A DNA stretch of 33,932 nt from positions 1-33,932 of the forward strand of contig JAFVCV010000023.1 in assembly GCA_017478965.1 (NCBI GenBank), in the 5' to 3' direction. The stretch comes from Ruminococcus sp. Its GTDB lineage: Bacteria; Bacillota; Clostridia; Oscillospirales; Ruminococcaceae. This document shows positions 6,563 through 15,769 of the stretch, one piece after another. Under the pieces are notes generated by a model that worked only from the letters and a program-made list of their open reading frames with translations, made no database searches and had not been told where the DNA came from. Position numbers and translations under genes: made by a program. Numbering within the stretch: position 1 is the stretch's first letter; each line of letters starts with the position of its first letter.

Positions 6563-8179
6563 CTATTTTACTTTTTCAAGGGCATTTCTGAGAGTGCTGC
6601 GGACGGCGCCGGGACCTTTCAGCATATCCTCGAAGAAGGAAATGATCTTCTCCGAAAGCCCGGCCTTTATCAGGTCGGTGCCGAAAAGCTCCTTATTGGA
6701 AAGGATACCTCTGACCTTCTCTCTGTCAACAGGCTCTTTCCCGCCGAACCAGGCGGGGCTGATGACGCCGCAAAGGCTTTCCAGCATGGGGTCGGCGCTC
6801 AGTTCCATCTCATTGCCGCTGTCGTCTATGCCGGTAAGATATCTCAGCCAGGCTGCCAGGACCAGGGGTATTAGCTCCAGCCTGTCGGCCTGACCTTTTT
6901 GCTCATAGGCCTTTATCGTCTCACCGAAACGTATAGCCACTTTCTGGCTGGTATCGGTGGCGATGCGCTGGGGTGTGTCGGGCAGGCAGAAATTAGGAAG
7001 TCTCTCAGTCAGTACCTCTTTGAGAAAATCCTCCGGTCTGATGATGCCCGGGTCGATGACCACCGGCAGGCCCTCGCTGTATCCAAGCTTATAGACTAGG
7101 TCTTTCAGGTCCGGGTCCTCCATCTCCTCCGCTATCTTCACCTTGCCGAGCAGACAGCCAAAGACTGCCAGGGCAGTGTGGAGGGGGTTAAGGCAGGTCA
7201 TGACCTTCATTTTCTCAGCCTTGTCAACGGTGGGGCGGTCGGTCATGTAGACCCCGGCCTTTTCAAGAGGAGGCCTGCCGTTGGGGAAGCTGTCCTCGAT
7301 GACCAGATATTCAGGCATCTCCGCATTGACAAATGGGGCGATGAAGGTCTTGCGGGTGGTTATGACCGGCTCCATATCCTCCACTCCCAGGTCGCTGAGG
7401 GCTTTGCTTATGGACGGGTCGGGGCGGGGGGTGATCTTGTCTATCATGCTCCAGGGGAAGGAGACTTTTGAGCTGTCGCTGACGTAGGCCACAAAGTCCT
7501 CTTCGACCAGGCCCCTGTCCTTCCAGCCGTTCACTATGAACATCACGCCGCTGCGGAGCTTGTCGCCGTTGCGGCTGCAATTGTCCATGCTCACCAGAGC
7601 GATGGGAGCGGCGTTCTCTCTGAACCTGGCGTAAAGCATGGCGGATACCACGCCAAGGGCAGTGCTGTGATGGGCTTCAGGTCCGGCGCTGATGTCGCTT
7701 TCCACCGAGGGAAGGACCCTGCCGTTCATATCAGCGGCGGCATAGCCTTTCTCTGTAATGGTGAATGATATCATCTGCAAAGAGGGGAGTTTTGCCATTC
7801 TCCTGAACTCCCTGTGGCCCTCTTCGCTTGCGCCAACAGCCTTTCCTATACTGCCGATAATGCGCAGATACTTCTCACCCTGTGCCCTCAGTCCCACCAG
7901 CAGTGAAAGATCATCAAAGGGGATATAGATCTTGCTGATAGTCTCCGTATCAAAGCTGTCCGCAGCTACTACGCCTGACTTCATCAGTCCCGCACCGATC
8001 AGCTCATCCGCTAAACGGGCTATGTATCCACGGAATATATTTCCTGCCCCGAAATGTATCCACTGAGGGGCTTTTTCAGTCTCCTCCCTGACTGCGGCAG
8101 GGTCATAGTCCGGCAGGACAAAGCCCTTTTGCTCCCAGAGGGACCTTTCGCTTTTTATGCTCTCTATACTAAGTTTCAT
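6563..8179 (-). CDS. uxuB: Fructuronate reductase (mannitol dehydrogenase family, UxuB-type)
   Basis: This is a predicted NAD-dependent D-mannonate oxidoreductase that reduces fructuronate to mannonate in the cytoplasm. The 538-residue protein is of normal length for the long-chain mannitol dehydrogenase family. It has an N-terminal nucleotide-binding region with IHFGAGNIFRGYI and a C-terminal domain with K325, N331 and H334 in KVMTCLNPLH, the Lys/Asn/His active site of the family. Tagaturonate reductase (UxaB) and mannitol dehydrogenase are paralogues. The fructuronate assignment rests on company with uxaC, uxuA, kdgK and kdgA and the absence of uxaA. It is the last gene of the operon, 12 bases after kdgK, with a GAGGT box before ATG 8179. 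Confidence 0.85.
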   Translation of the reverse strand: MKLSIESIKSERSLWEQKGFVLPDYDPAAVREETEKAPQWIHFGAGNIFRGYIARLADELIGAGLMKSGVVAADSFDTETISKIYIPFDDLSLLVGLRAQGEKYLRIIGSIGKAVGASEEGHREFRRMAKLPSLQMISFTITEKGYAAADMNGRVLPSVESDISAGPEAHHSTALGVVSAMLYARFRENAAPIALVSMDNCSRNGDKLRSGVMFIVNGWKDRGLVEEDFVAYVSDSSKVSFPWSMIDKITPRPDPSISKALSDLGVEDMEPVITTRKTFIAPFVNAEMPEYLVIEDSFPNGRPPLEKAGVYMTDRPTVDKAEKMKVMTCLNPLHTALAVFGCLLGKVKIAEEMEDPDLKDLVYKLGYSEGLPVVIDPGIIRPEDFLKEVLTERLPNFCLPDTPQRIATDTSQKVAIRFGETIKAYEQKGQADRLELIPLVLAAWLRYLTGIDDSGNEMELSADPMLESLCGVISPAWFGGKEPVDREKVRGILSNKELFGTDLIKAGLSEKIISFFEDMLKGPGAVRSTLRNALEKVK

Positions 8180-8191
8180 AGCTGTACCTCA

Positions 8192-9202
8192 CTATCTCTG
8201 CACATGGGCCGATCCGGCGCCGGCCAGGAGCTTTACCTCCTCAACGCTTACCAGGTTGCAGTCTCCCTCGACGGTGTGTTTCAGGCAGGACGCTGCCGTG
8301 GCGAACTCTATGGTCTCCTGTGAACCCATGCCTTCCTCCAGGGCATAGATCAGCCCTGCGCAGAAGCTGTCGCCGCCGCCCACTCTGTCAACTATCCTCA
8401 CATCGTAGCTGCGGCTGTAAAAGTATCCTTCACCGTCATAGAGCATGGCGGCCCACCTGTTGTCACTGGAAGTCAGGGTGGTCCTGAGGGTTATAGCGAC
8501 CTTTTTAAAGCCGAATCTGTCCGCAAGCTCCTTCGCAGCTTCCTTATAGCACATCATGTCGTTATCGTCTTCTGCGTTGGTCTTTATCCCGAAAAGCTCA
8601 GAGGCCTGGTCACGGCCGCCGATGTAGATATCAACATATCTGCATATCTCGCTCATGACCCTGCCCGCAGTCTCTGCATCCCAGAGCTTTTTGCGGTAGT
8701 TTATATCGCAGCTGACTGTCAGGCCCATCTCTCTGGCGGTCTTTACAGCCTCCAGGGTGGCCTTTGCCATCTCGCTGCTAAGGGCCGGGGTGATCCCGGT
8801 GACGTGGAACCACTGTGCGCCGGCGAATATCTTTTTCCAGTCAAATTCATCGGCCTTTGCCTCGGCTATGGAGGAGCCGGCCCGGTCGTAGATGACCTTG
8901 GAGGGGCGCTGGCTGGCACCTTTTTCCAGGTAGTAGATGCCCACTCTGCTGCCGCCCCTGATAACGCCGGAGGTATCGACGCCGTATCTTCTCATGGAGT
9001 TTATGGCGGCCTGACCTATATCGTGGTCCGGCAGCTTGGTGACGAATGAAGCGTCGCAGCCGAAGTTCGCCAATGACACAGCCACGTTGGCCTCGCCGCC
9101 GCCGTAGACCGCACCGAAATCCTCAGCCTGCAAAAATCTTTTATGTCCCTCCGGGGAAAGTCTCAGCATTATCTCACCGAAGGTCACTGTTCTTACTGAC
9201 AT
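8192..9202 (-). CDS. kdgK: 2-keto-3-deoxygluconate kinase (PfkB family)
   Basis: This sugar kinase phosphorylates KDG to KDPG. I use ATG 9202 (MSVRTVTFGEIML), preceded by a GGGGG box overlapping the kdgA stop; the frame is open further upstream only from a TTG inside kdgA. The 336-residue protein shows the PfkB start (FGEIMLRLSP), a glycine-rich YGGGEANVAVSLA substrate lid and the C-terminal signature DRVGGGDSFCAG, whose Asp is the catalytic base. It lies 13 bases after kdgA, which encodes the next enzyme of the pathway. Confidence 0.92.
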   Translation of the reverse strand: MSVRTVTFGEIMLRLSPEGHKRFLQAEDFGAVYGGGEANVAVSLANFGCDASFVTKLPDHDIGQAAINSMRRYGVDTSGVIRGGSRVGIYYLEKGASQRPSKVIYDRAGSSIAEAKADEFDWKKIFAGAQWFHVTGITPALSSEMAKATLEAVKTAREMGLTVSCDINYRKKLWDAETAGRVMSEICRYVDIYIGGRDQASELFGIKTNAEDDNDMMCYKEAAKELADRFGFKKVAITLRTTLTSSDNRWAAMLYDGEGYFYSRSYDVRIVDRVGGGDSFCAGLIYALEEGMGSQETIEFATAASCLKHTVEGDCNLVSVEEVKLLAGAGSAHVQR

Positions 9203-9215
9203 CTGACTGCGCCCC

Positions 9216-10034
9216 CTATCTCTTCTCAATGAGCCTTATGCCGGTGTCTGAATCTATGCACACCGGTCTGCCGTCTTTAAGCTCTGCGCCCTCACGGTCA
9301 AATCTCATACCACGGCGCTCCAGATGATAGACTGCTCTTTCAGCATTAGCTGTCTCAAAAACATTGAGGGTCCTGCCGTTTTCGGCCACTGTCTCCCTGA
9401 ATGTCATCTCCAGCATTAGCCCGACGGCCTCGGCAGTCATTTTCTTTATCGTCTCAAAGTCGCCCTTTGCGATAAGGTCCTTTCTCACCATAAAGCTCCC
9501 GCCGCAGGCTATGATCTTCGGTTCCCTCAGATAGGAGCGCATATTCTTAGCGTTCAGCCCCCCTGTGGGCATGAACCTCACATCGGTATATGGTGCGGCC
9601 ATGGCCTTTATCATGTCAAGCCCCCCCAGCTGCTCTGCGGGAAAGAACTTTACCTCGGTAAGCCCAAGGCTCAGGGCTGTTTCCACATCTGAGGGGTTTG
9701 CGCAGCCCGGCAGCATGGGCACTCCCATAGCCTGGCAGTGTTTAACGACCTCAGGGTTCAGCCCGGGGCTTACGATGAACTTTGCGCCGGCTTTAACGGC
9801 ACGGTCGGCCTGCTCTGTTGTCAGCACAGTTCCGGCGCCCACGGCCATCTCGGGAAATTCTTCAGCGATAAGTCTTATGGCCTCCTCGGCGGCGGCGGTC
9901 CTGAAAGTCACCTCCGCAGCGGGCAGGCCGCCCTCTATGAGCGCCTTCGCCAACGGCACGGCGTCCTCAGCCTTGTCTATTACTATCACAGGCACTATGC
10001 CTATCTTTTCCAGCTCTTTGATGATATTATCCAT
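9216..10034 (-). CDS. kdgA: KDPG aldolase with C-terminal half-VOC-like extension
   Basis: This is 2-dehydro-3-deoxy-phosphogluconate aldolase, splitting KDPG to pyruvate and glyceraldehyde-3-phosphate. Residues 1 to about 205 are the class I aldolase barrel: catalytic Glu41 in AEVTFRT, GAGT, SPGLNP, Schiff-base Lys129 in EVKFFPAE, and the phosphate-binding PTGG loop. About 65 extra residues follow, beginning near NGRTLNVFETANAERAVY and running through HLERRGMRFD to the end. They look like the second half of a VOC (glyoxalase-like) domain, which some clostridial KDPG aldolases carry as a full C-terminal fusion. ATG 10034 follows GAAAGAGG. The gene sits between uxaC and kdgK. Confidence 0.92.
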   Translation of the reverse strand: MDNIIKELEKIGIVPVIVIDKAEDAVPLAKALIEGGLPAAEVTFRTAAAEEAIRLIAEEFPEMAVGAGTVLTTEQADRAVKAGAKFIVSPGLNPEVVKHCQAMGVPMLPGCANPSDVETALSLGLTEVKFFPAEQLGGLDMIKAMAAPYTDVRFMPTGGLNAKNMRSYLREPKIIACGGSFMVRKDLIAKGDFETIKKMTAEAVGLMLEMTFRETVAENGRTLNVFETANAERAVYHLERRGMRFDREGAELKDGRPVCIDSDTGIRLIEKR

Positions 10035-10058
10035 TTTCTATCCTCTTTCCGTTCTCTG

Positions 10059-11471
10059 CTAGGCAAGACCGAAAAACCTTTCGGCGTTATAGTAGCATAT
10101 ATCCCTTACCATTGCCCCCAGGATCTCCTCGTCCCACCAGATGAGGCCATCGGCGGCCAGTCTGCCGAGATAGCCGCATAGGATCCTTCTGAAATACTCG
10201 TGTCTGGTGTAGGAGAGCATACATCTGGAATCGGTGAGCATACCGATGAATGTGCCGATGACGCCCTGCTCGCACAGGGACCTCAGGTGGTCTCTTATGC
10301 CGCCCAGGTTGTCGTTGAACCACCAGGCTGCTCCGTGCTGGACCTTTCCGCAGACTCCTTCTTCGGCAAAGCATTTTGACATCACGTCGATGGCGGTGTT
10401 CATGCCGGGGTCAAGGCTGTAGAGCACGGTCTTCGGCAGGCATTTGTGAAATTCCAGCTCGTTCAGAAAGCGTGTAAGGGACTCGATAGGCGCATCGCTG
10501 TCGATCCTGTCAAAACCGGTGTCCTTGCCGAGTATCTCGAACATACGGGTATTGGTGTTCCTTGCCACGCCGAAGTGCAGCTGCATGACCCAGCCGAGCC
10601 TTGCATAATTCTCTGCTAAAAACAGCATTATCTCGGTGTTGAAGGTCTCCCTCTCCTCTGTCGTCATATCGCCGTTCTCCATGGCCTTGGCGAATATGCG
10701 CTCCATCTCGTAGTCCTCCTCAGCTCTTCTGAACGGGAAGACAGCGATGCTCTGGTCGCTGCTGCGGCAGCCCATCTCGTTGAAGAACTCCATTCTGCTG
10801 ACCAGGGCCTTTTTCAGTCCGGCGATATTGAATATCCTCATATCGCAGGCCTTTGCCAGTCTCCTTATATAGGGCACAAAGCTCTCCTCGCCTATGAGCA
10901 GCAGCTGGTCCGGGCGGAATGTGGGGATAACTTTACACCCAAGCCCGGCGTCCTTCTGTATCTCCTTATGAAAAGCCAGGTCGTCGCAGGGGTCGTCGGT
11001 GGTGCCGATGACTCTGACCTTCGACATTTTTATTATGCTCTTTGCGCTCAGCTTTCCGCTCTTGAGCACCTGATTGCAGTGATCGAAGATAGCGTCTGCG
11101 TTCTTCTCGCAGATGGGAAGATCGCAGTCGAAATACCTTTGCAGTTCCAGATGGCTCCAGTGGTAAAGAGGACTGCCTACCGCCACCTGCAAGGTCTTTG
11201 CCCAGGCTCTGAATCGCTCCCTGTCGTTGTCCTTGCCGGTGATGAGCCTTTCCTCAAAGCCGCACTGTCTCATAAGTCTCCACTTATAGTGGTCCCCTGC
11301 CAGCCACAGGTCGGTGATAGTCTCATAGTTCTTGTCCTCAGCTATCTCTTTGGGGTCGATATGGCAGTGATAGTCTATTATAGGCATATCCTCTGCATAC
11401 TTATGGAAAAGCGTCCTTGCCTCTTCGGTGTCGAGAAGAAGATCCTTGTCCATGAATTTATTCACACTCAT
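10059..11471 (-). CDS. uxaC: Glucuronate (uronate) isomerase
   Basis: It converts D-glucuronate to D-fructuronate, the entry step for sugar acid released by the alpha-glucuronidase. The 470-residue length is standard for this amidohydrolase-fold family. The N-terminal metal-binding motif is visible as DYHCHIDP (His35, His37), followed by TDLWLAGDHYKWRLMR, a UxaC hallmark. Start ATG 11471 lies two bases after the uxuA stop, so the two are probably translationally coupled. Galacturonate isomerisation is also possible, but no altronate genes are present. Confidence 0.95.
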   Translation of the reverse strand: MSVNKFMDKDLLLDTEEARTLFHKYAEDMPIIDYHCHIDPKEIAEDKNYETITDLWLAGDHYKWRLMRQCGFEERLITGKDNDRERFRAWAKTLQVAVGSPLYHWSHLELQRYFDCDLPICEKNADAIFDHCNQVLKSGKLSAKSIIKMSKVRVIGTTDDPCDDLAFHKEIQKDAGLGCKVIPTFRPDQLLLIGEESFVPYIRRLAKACDMRIFNIAGLKKALVSRMEFFNEMGCRSSDQSIAVFPFRRAEEDYEMERIFAKAMENGDMTTEERETFNTEIMLFLAENYARLGWVMQLHFGVARNTNTRMFEILGKDTGFDRIDSDAPIESLTRFLNELEFHKCLPKTVLYSLDPGMNTAIDVMSKCFAEEGVCGKVQHGAAWWFNDNLGGIRDHLRSLCEQGVIGTFIGMLTDSRCMLSYTRHEYFRRILCGYLGRLAADGLIWWDEEILGAMVRDICYYNAERFFGLA

Positions 11472-11473
11472 AT

Positions 11474-12547
11474 TTATCCCTGCCTTCCTTCCAGCTTGTC
11501 CAGCATATCCCAGGCACCCAGGATATACATTATCCCTAAGGCCCTGTCATAAAGACCGTAGCCCGGTCTGCACTTCTCGTTCCAGATATGTCTGCCGTGG
11601 TCGGGTCTTATATAGCCCTCAAAGCCCCCGTCGTGGTAGGCCCTGATGATATCCAGTATCCCCACGTCGCCGTCGCAGTCACGGTGAGAGGTCTCGCTGA
11701 AATCACCGTTGTCAAAGTGCTTGACGTTGCGGATGTGGGCAAAGGCAATGCGGTCACAGTACTTCCTGACTATCTCAGCCACGTTGTTCTCAGGGTTCGA
11801 CCCCAGAGAGCCTGAGCAAAGGGTCAGGCAGTTATAGGGGTCATCGACCATCTTAACGAACCTTCCCACGCTCTCTTCGTCCACCAGAAGTCTGGGCAGA
11901 CCGAAGATATCCCAGGGCGGGTCGTCCGGGTGGATAGCCATTTTGATATCGCACTCATGGCACACGGGCATGAGCTGTTCAAGGAAGTATCTGAGGTTTT
12001 CCCACAGCTTTTCCTTGTCAACGTCTTTATAAAGCTCGAAAAGCTCCTTTAAGTTTGCAAGTCTTTCGGGTTCCCAGCCGGGCATCGTGTAGCCCTTGGT
12101 CTCTTTGAGTATGTACTCGGCCATCTCCTGAGGGTCCTGTTTTATTTTCGACTTCTCATAGTAGAGGGCCGTGGAGCCGTCAGGCAGAGGGTGGAAAAGA
12201 TCGGTCCTGGTCCAGTCGAACACAGGCATGAAATTGTAGCAGACCACCTTCACACCGAATTCCTTGAGATTTCTGAGAGTCTGCTTATAGTTCTCGATAT
12301 AGAGGTCCCGGTCAGGGCCTGCGGTCTTGATGTCGTCGTGGACGTTGACGCTTTCCACCACGCTCATGCCAAAGCCGTATTCGTCCAGCTGATCTTTGAC
12401 CTTCTGTATCTCCTCCTTCTCCCAGATCTCTCCAGGCTGTTTTTCGTGCAGCGCCCAGACTATCTCGGTGACGCCGGGTATCTGTCTTATCTGGCTCAGC
12501 GAGACGCTGTCATTGCCCTCGCCGTACCAGCGAAATGACATCTTCAT
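11474..12547 (-). CDS. uxuA: Mannonate dehydratase
   Basis: It dehydrates D-mannonate to 2-keto-3-deoxygluconate. The 357-residue protein is of the usual UxuA length and begins with the family start MKMSFRWYGEGND. It retains VSLSQIRQIPGVTEIVWALH, the CYNFMPVFDWTRTDL block, MAIHPDDPPWDIFGLPR, and a late HIRNVKH segment with the metal-binding residues of the xylose-isomerase-like barrel. A GGGAGGT box precedes ATG 12547, and the gene starts 39 bases after GH115. Confidence 0.95.
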   Translation of the reverse strand: MKMSFRWYGEGNDSVSLSQIRQIPGVTEIVWALHEKQPGEIWEKEEIQKVKDQLDEYGFGMSVVESVNVHDDIKTAGPDRDLYIENYKQTLRNLKEFGVKVVCYNFMPVFDWTRTDLFHPLPDGSTALYYEKSKIKQDPQEMAEYILKETKGYTMPGWEPERLANLKELFELYKDVDKEKLWENLRYFLEQLMPVCHECDIKMAIHPDDPPWDIFGLPRLLVDEESVGRFVKMVDDPYNCLTLCSGSLGSNPENNVAEIVRKYCDRIAFAHIRNVKHFDNGDFSETSHRDCDGDVGILDIIRAYHDGGFEGYIRPDHGRHIWNEKCRPGYGLYDRALGIMYILGAWDMLDKLEGRQG

Positions 12548-12586
12548 ATTACTACCTCCCGTTTCTGTATGTAAATATCAATGTTT

Positions 12587-15448
12587 TTATCTTATTATCC
12601 TGCTCTCCTCAGGTCCGAGATAGGCTCCCGGACGGCGAGCACCTTCTCTCACGGCTGTGAACTTTTCAAGGACGTCCTCCTTGTTCAGAAAGAAAAATCT
12701 CACGGTGTTAAGGCCCTCTTTCAGTTCAGCCTCCGCTCCTGTCTCTCTCAGGTGGTCGAGCACTCCCTGCTCCCACTCTTCACATTCACCGGACACATAG
12801 TCGCTGCCGATGACTTCCAGAGTCTGCATAGCTCCGCCGTTCACGCTAAAGCCGGCTCTGATGCCACGTCCGAAGGTGTATGGGTTGGTGGGAAGCAGAC
12901 CGAAGATCAGTTCAAATCTGCCCTCCTTGCAGGCATAGACTCTGAATTCGGCAAAGGGCGGGTCCTTTTCCAGCTCCCTGTTATCCGACGAGGGAGAAAT
13001 TCTCAGGCCGCTGCTGTTCCTGCCAAGACTGTCAAGCAGAGTCAGCTCCTGGCTCATGCAGCTGCAATGCTCACTGTTCACAGCTATGACGCCGTTCTCC
13101 TCCAGATATGCCCCGGCGTTCTCTTCGTCGGCCCTCACTGCCGTATAGGGTACTTCTATCGTTACCCGGCCGCCGCTGTAGGAGACTGTGATGCGTGCGG
13201 TGTCGCTGGCAGTCCTGCATTCCCTTCCGGCGAAAAGCTTTTCTTCTTCCACAGTGACCTTGTGTATGATGAGCTTTTTCTCATCGCTGAGGGTCCCTTC
13301 AAGGCTGTCGATACTCAGCCATTCCTTATCTGTGCTGACCTTGTAGCTGACTTCACCGGAGCCGGTCAGTGCAGTATAAAAACCTGAGGACGGCTCGGTG
13401 TTCTTGTCAAGGAAACGCTCCATGGTCAGCTTTTTGCCTGTCCAGGGCCCGCCGCAGGTCCAGCCCTCCTCATAAAGGGTGCCTACGGCCAGCTCTGCCC
13501 TCTTTACGGGCAGCACCGTCCTGATGACCGGATAGCGGCACTCCTCCGAGTTCCAGTCCTTAAAGCCGATATGCTCCGCCAGACCGAAACCGTTCCATTT
13601 TCCGCCGGCGGCGGTGTGAAGTTCATTTTTCAGCTCCTCATCTCTTTCAAGACAGCCAAGGACCCTTGCCCCGTAGTCGTTGGCGGCAGCGGCGCCCATC
13701 TCGGCAAAAAAGCTGTTCAGCCCGCTCATCAGCCAGAGCTTTATCAGTCCCAGGCCGCCCAGCATATTGTAGGAGATAAGCTCGGTGTAAGAGGGCTTAT
13801 ATTCCTCCGGCAGCTTTTCACCGATAGAGATACAGAGCTTTTCAAGCTCCTCTGCCCTTGCGAGCAGCCTCTGCGTCTCGCCGCATTCCACAGGGTGATA
13901 GACCTTGCCGTCAAGGTGCTCGGGCCTTCTGTTATGTATGAGCCTGGTGCTCTCTGTATAGGCCTTTGCTAGGGCCTTTATGTCGCTGTCATTCAGTGCG
14001 CCGCCGAACTGCTTTTGCATAAAGCTCTCCATATAGTCACCGGTGGTGTTGGAAGCGTTTATGCCGTATTTTTCATAATCGTATGCAAGGTCCATGAAAT
14101 ACGACAGCGGCATCTCCTGCAGGCCCAGGTCCCCTACGTTCACTATCCACAGCTCCCTTACACCGTTCTCGTAGCAGGCCGTCAGCTGTTCCCATACCTC
14201 CGGCAGGTATGTGGAATTTATCCATTCATAGGATACGGGGCTGCCATGGTAGTCGAAGTGGTAGTACATACCGAAACCGCCCTTATGCCTGCGCATCTCT
14301 TCATCGGGAAGGCTCCTGACATAGCCGTGATTGTCGTCGCAGAGCATGAGTATCACTCCGTCCAGCTCCGGGTCGTTCCTGAGGCCCTCGGTGTTCTCAT
14401 CGCCGTAATAGTAAGGCTCCACTTCCTTGTACAGCGCCAGCATTCTCGGCACCTTTTCAAGGTCGCTGCTGACCTCTTCGCTTATGAGCCGGTTCTGAGT
14501 TTTCAGCACGTCTCTCAGCAGGTCGATATTGTCTTTAAGGGTGGCCTCCTCCCCTAAGATGGTGGAATCACGCTCGCCCCTCATGCCTACGGTTATGATG
14601 TTCTCCAGGTGACCGTTGCGTTTAAGGCCGTCCCGCCAGAACCTGGTTATGCCCTCACGGTTGCTCCTGAAATCCCAGGCGTCTCCGTAGACGGAGCCCT
14701 TCCCCCTTACCTTGCTGTATTCCTCCCCGTGTCTCAGACACGGCTCGTGGTGGGAAAGTCCCATTATCACGCCGTATTCGTCAGCCAGCTCTGCGCTCTC
14801 CAGGCCCGGTCCGTCCATGGCAAAGCAGGAGGCCCACATGGCAGGCCAGAGATAATTGCCCTTGAGTCTCAGCAGCAGCTCGAATACGTGCTCATACATC
14901 CTGGCGTTGACCCCGCCGAAGTGCTTTATGCACCAGTTGCCGAAAGCGGGCCACTCGTCGTTTATAAAGAAACCCCTGTAGGTCACAGAAGGCTCTTTTG
15001 AGATAAAACTGTCTTTTTCAGAGAATGACACCGTGTCTCTCTTTGCCGGCACAGCCTGGGAAAAGTCTACCAGAGGAGATACCCCCATAAGTTCCGAGAT
15101 GTGGAAAAGCCCGTATATGGTCCCCCTCTTGTCGCTGCCTGCGATGACGATGCAGTTTTCCTCCACAAGCACGAAAAAGCCATACACCTCACGTTTGCCC
15201 CTGATGGGAGAGGTGTCCAGCTTTCCCTGCTTTTCCATAGTCTCGATGAGCCTGCTGCTGCCGGCTATGCCGAAGACGATCTTCACCCCTCCGGCTCTGT
15301 GTGAACTGTCTGTTTCAGAAGGTCTTGCCCCTGTGACCAGCTCGACGTCCCTCATGACTTTGCGGGCTATTTTGCATATGCCGCTTGGAGTGCCCTCCTC
15401 GAAAACGAAGGCAGGTGCGGCGTTCTTGCCGATAGTTATGTTTTCCAT
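12587..15448 (-). CDS. Intracellular GH115 xylan alpha-1,2-glucuronidase
   Basis: The 953-residue protein matches glycoside hydrolase family 115, which removes (4-O-methyl)glucuronic acid from internal and terminal xylose residues. The N-terminal alpha/beta domain has KIVFGIAGSSRLIE and KRGTIYGLFHISE. The barrel core has RGFFINDEWPAFGNW, NYLWPAMWASCF, MGLSHHEP, GMRGERD, LMLCDDNHGYVR and ELWIVNVGDLGLQEMP. The C-terminal part, with beta-rich and VSYSGG-type segments, resembles the accessory domains of known GH115 enzymes. There is no signal peptide, so it should act on imported oligosaccharides. It feeds uxaC directly. The ribosome binding site is weak (GGGG, 15 bases upstream). Confidence 0.93.
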   Translation of the reverse strand: MENITIGKNAAPAFVFEEGTPSGICKIARKVMRDVELVTGARPSETDSSHRAGGVKIVFGIAGSSRLIETMEKQGKLDTSPIRGKREVYGFFVLVEENCIVIAGSDKRGTIYGLFHISELMGVSPLVDFSQAVPAKRDTVSFSEKDSFISKEPSVTYRGFFINDEWPAFGNWCIKHFGGVNARMYEHVFELLLRLKGNYLWPAMWASCFAMDGPGLESAELADEYGVIMGLSHHEPCLRHGEEYSKVRGKGSVYGDAWDFRSNREGITRFWRDGLKRNGHLENIITVGMRGERDSTILGEEATLKDNIDLLRDVLKTQNRLISEEVSSDLEKVPRMLALYKEVEPYYYGDENTEGLRNDPELDGVILMLCDDNHGYVRSLPDEEMRRHKGGFGMYYHFDYHGSPVSYEWINSTYLPEVWEQLTACYENGVRELWIVNVGDLGLQEMPLSYFMDLAYDYEKYGINASNTTGDYMESFMQKQFGGALNDSDIKALAKAYTESTRLIHNRRPEHLDGKVYHPVECGETQRLLARAEELEKLCISIGEKLPEEYKPSYTELISYNMLGGLGLIKLWLMSGLNSFFAEMGAAAANDYGARVLGCLERDEELKNELHTAAGGKWNGFGLAEHIGFKDWNSEECRYPVIRTVLPVKRAELAVGTLYEEGWTCGGPWTGKKLTMERFLDKNTEPSSGFYTALTGSGEVSYKVSTDKEWLSIDSLEGTLSDEKKLIIHKVTVEEEKLFAGRECRTASDTARITVSYSGGRVTIEVPYTAVRADEENAGAYLEENGVIAVNSEHCSCMSQELTLLDSLGRNSSGLRISPSSDNRELEKDPPFAEFRVYACKEGRFELIFGLLPTNPYTFGRGIRAGFSVNGGAMQTLEVIGSDYVSGECEEWEQGVLDHLRETGAEAELKEGLNTVRFFFLNKEDVLEKFTAVREGARRPGAYLGPEESRIIR

Positions 15449-15530
15449 ATGTACATGACCCCATATCTATGCGCCTTAGCGCTGTATTTTATAACTGAGC
15501 CGGGCGGTCCGCAGGCGCAGACCGCAGGCC

Positions 15531-15638
15531 CTATTTAAGCCCCATTCTTTCGTCAGCGTCCCCTGCGGCCTGCATAAGGCACATGGTCACTGCGCCTGTC
15601 AGCCCACCTAAGGTCAGCCCGACTATAAATCCAGCCAT
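15531..15638 (-). CDS. DUF3789-like single-span membrane microprotein
   Basis: A 35-codon gene, with a GGAGGG box eight bases before ATG 15638, encodes MAGFIVGLTLGGLTGAVTMC followed by a short polar tail (LMQAAGDADERMGLK). The glycine-zipper helix ending in a Met-Cys pair, then a polar tail, is the pattern of the DUF3789 family of tiny Firmicute membrane proteins, whose function is unknown to me. It lies between the GH8 and GH115 genes on the same strand and may be co-transcribed. A dyad just downstream, GCGGTC (15504-15509) with GACCGC (15520-15525), could affect readthrough into GH115. Confidence 0.75.
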   Translation of the reverse strand: MAGFIVGLTLGGLTGAVTMCLMQAAGDADERMGLK

Positions 15639-15687
15639 TTTTCATCCCTCCGGTCAAAGAAATTTTCGGCAAACGCCTTACAGCCAA

Positions 15688-15713
15688 CGGCACGGATCTT
15701 TTCAGATCTGCCG
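15688..15713 (-). terminator. Hairpin between the GH8 gene and the DUF3789 microgene
   Basis: GATCT (15695-15699) pairs with AGATC (15704-15708), and the stem extends through CGGCA (15688-15692) with TGCCG (15709-15713) after a two-base bulge. No strong T-run follows on the minus strand. It may be a processing or stability hairpin rather than a true terminator. Confidence 0.3.
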
Positions 15714-15769
15714 CTGACTATATCGTTATTATTGCCGTTTCGATGAAAAATAACCAAAATTTTTAAAGA

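Noticed and set aside
15449-15456. ATGTACAT palindrome beside the GH115 start codon
   Set aside because: Only eight bases and not shared with other operon start regions; too weak to call an operator.
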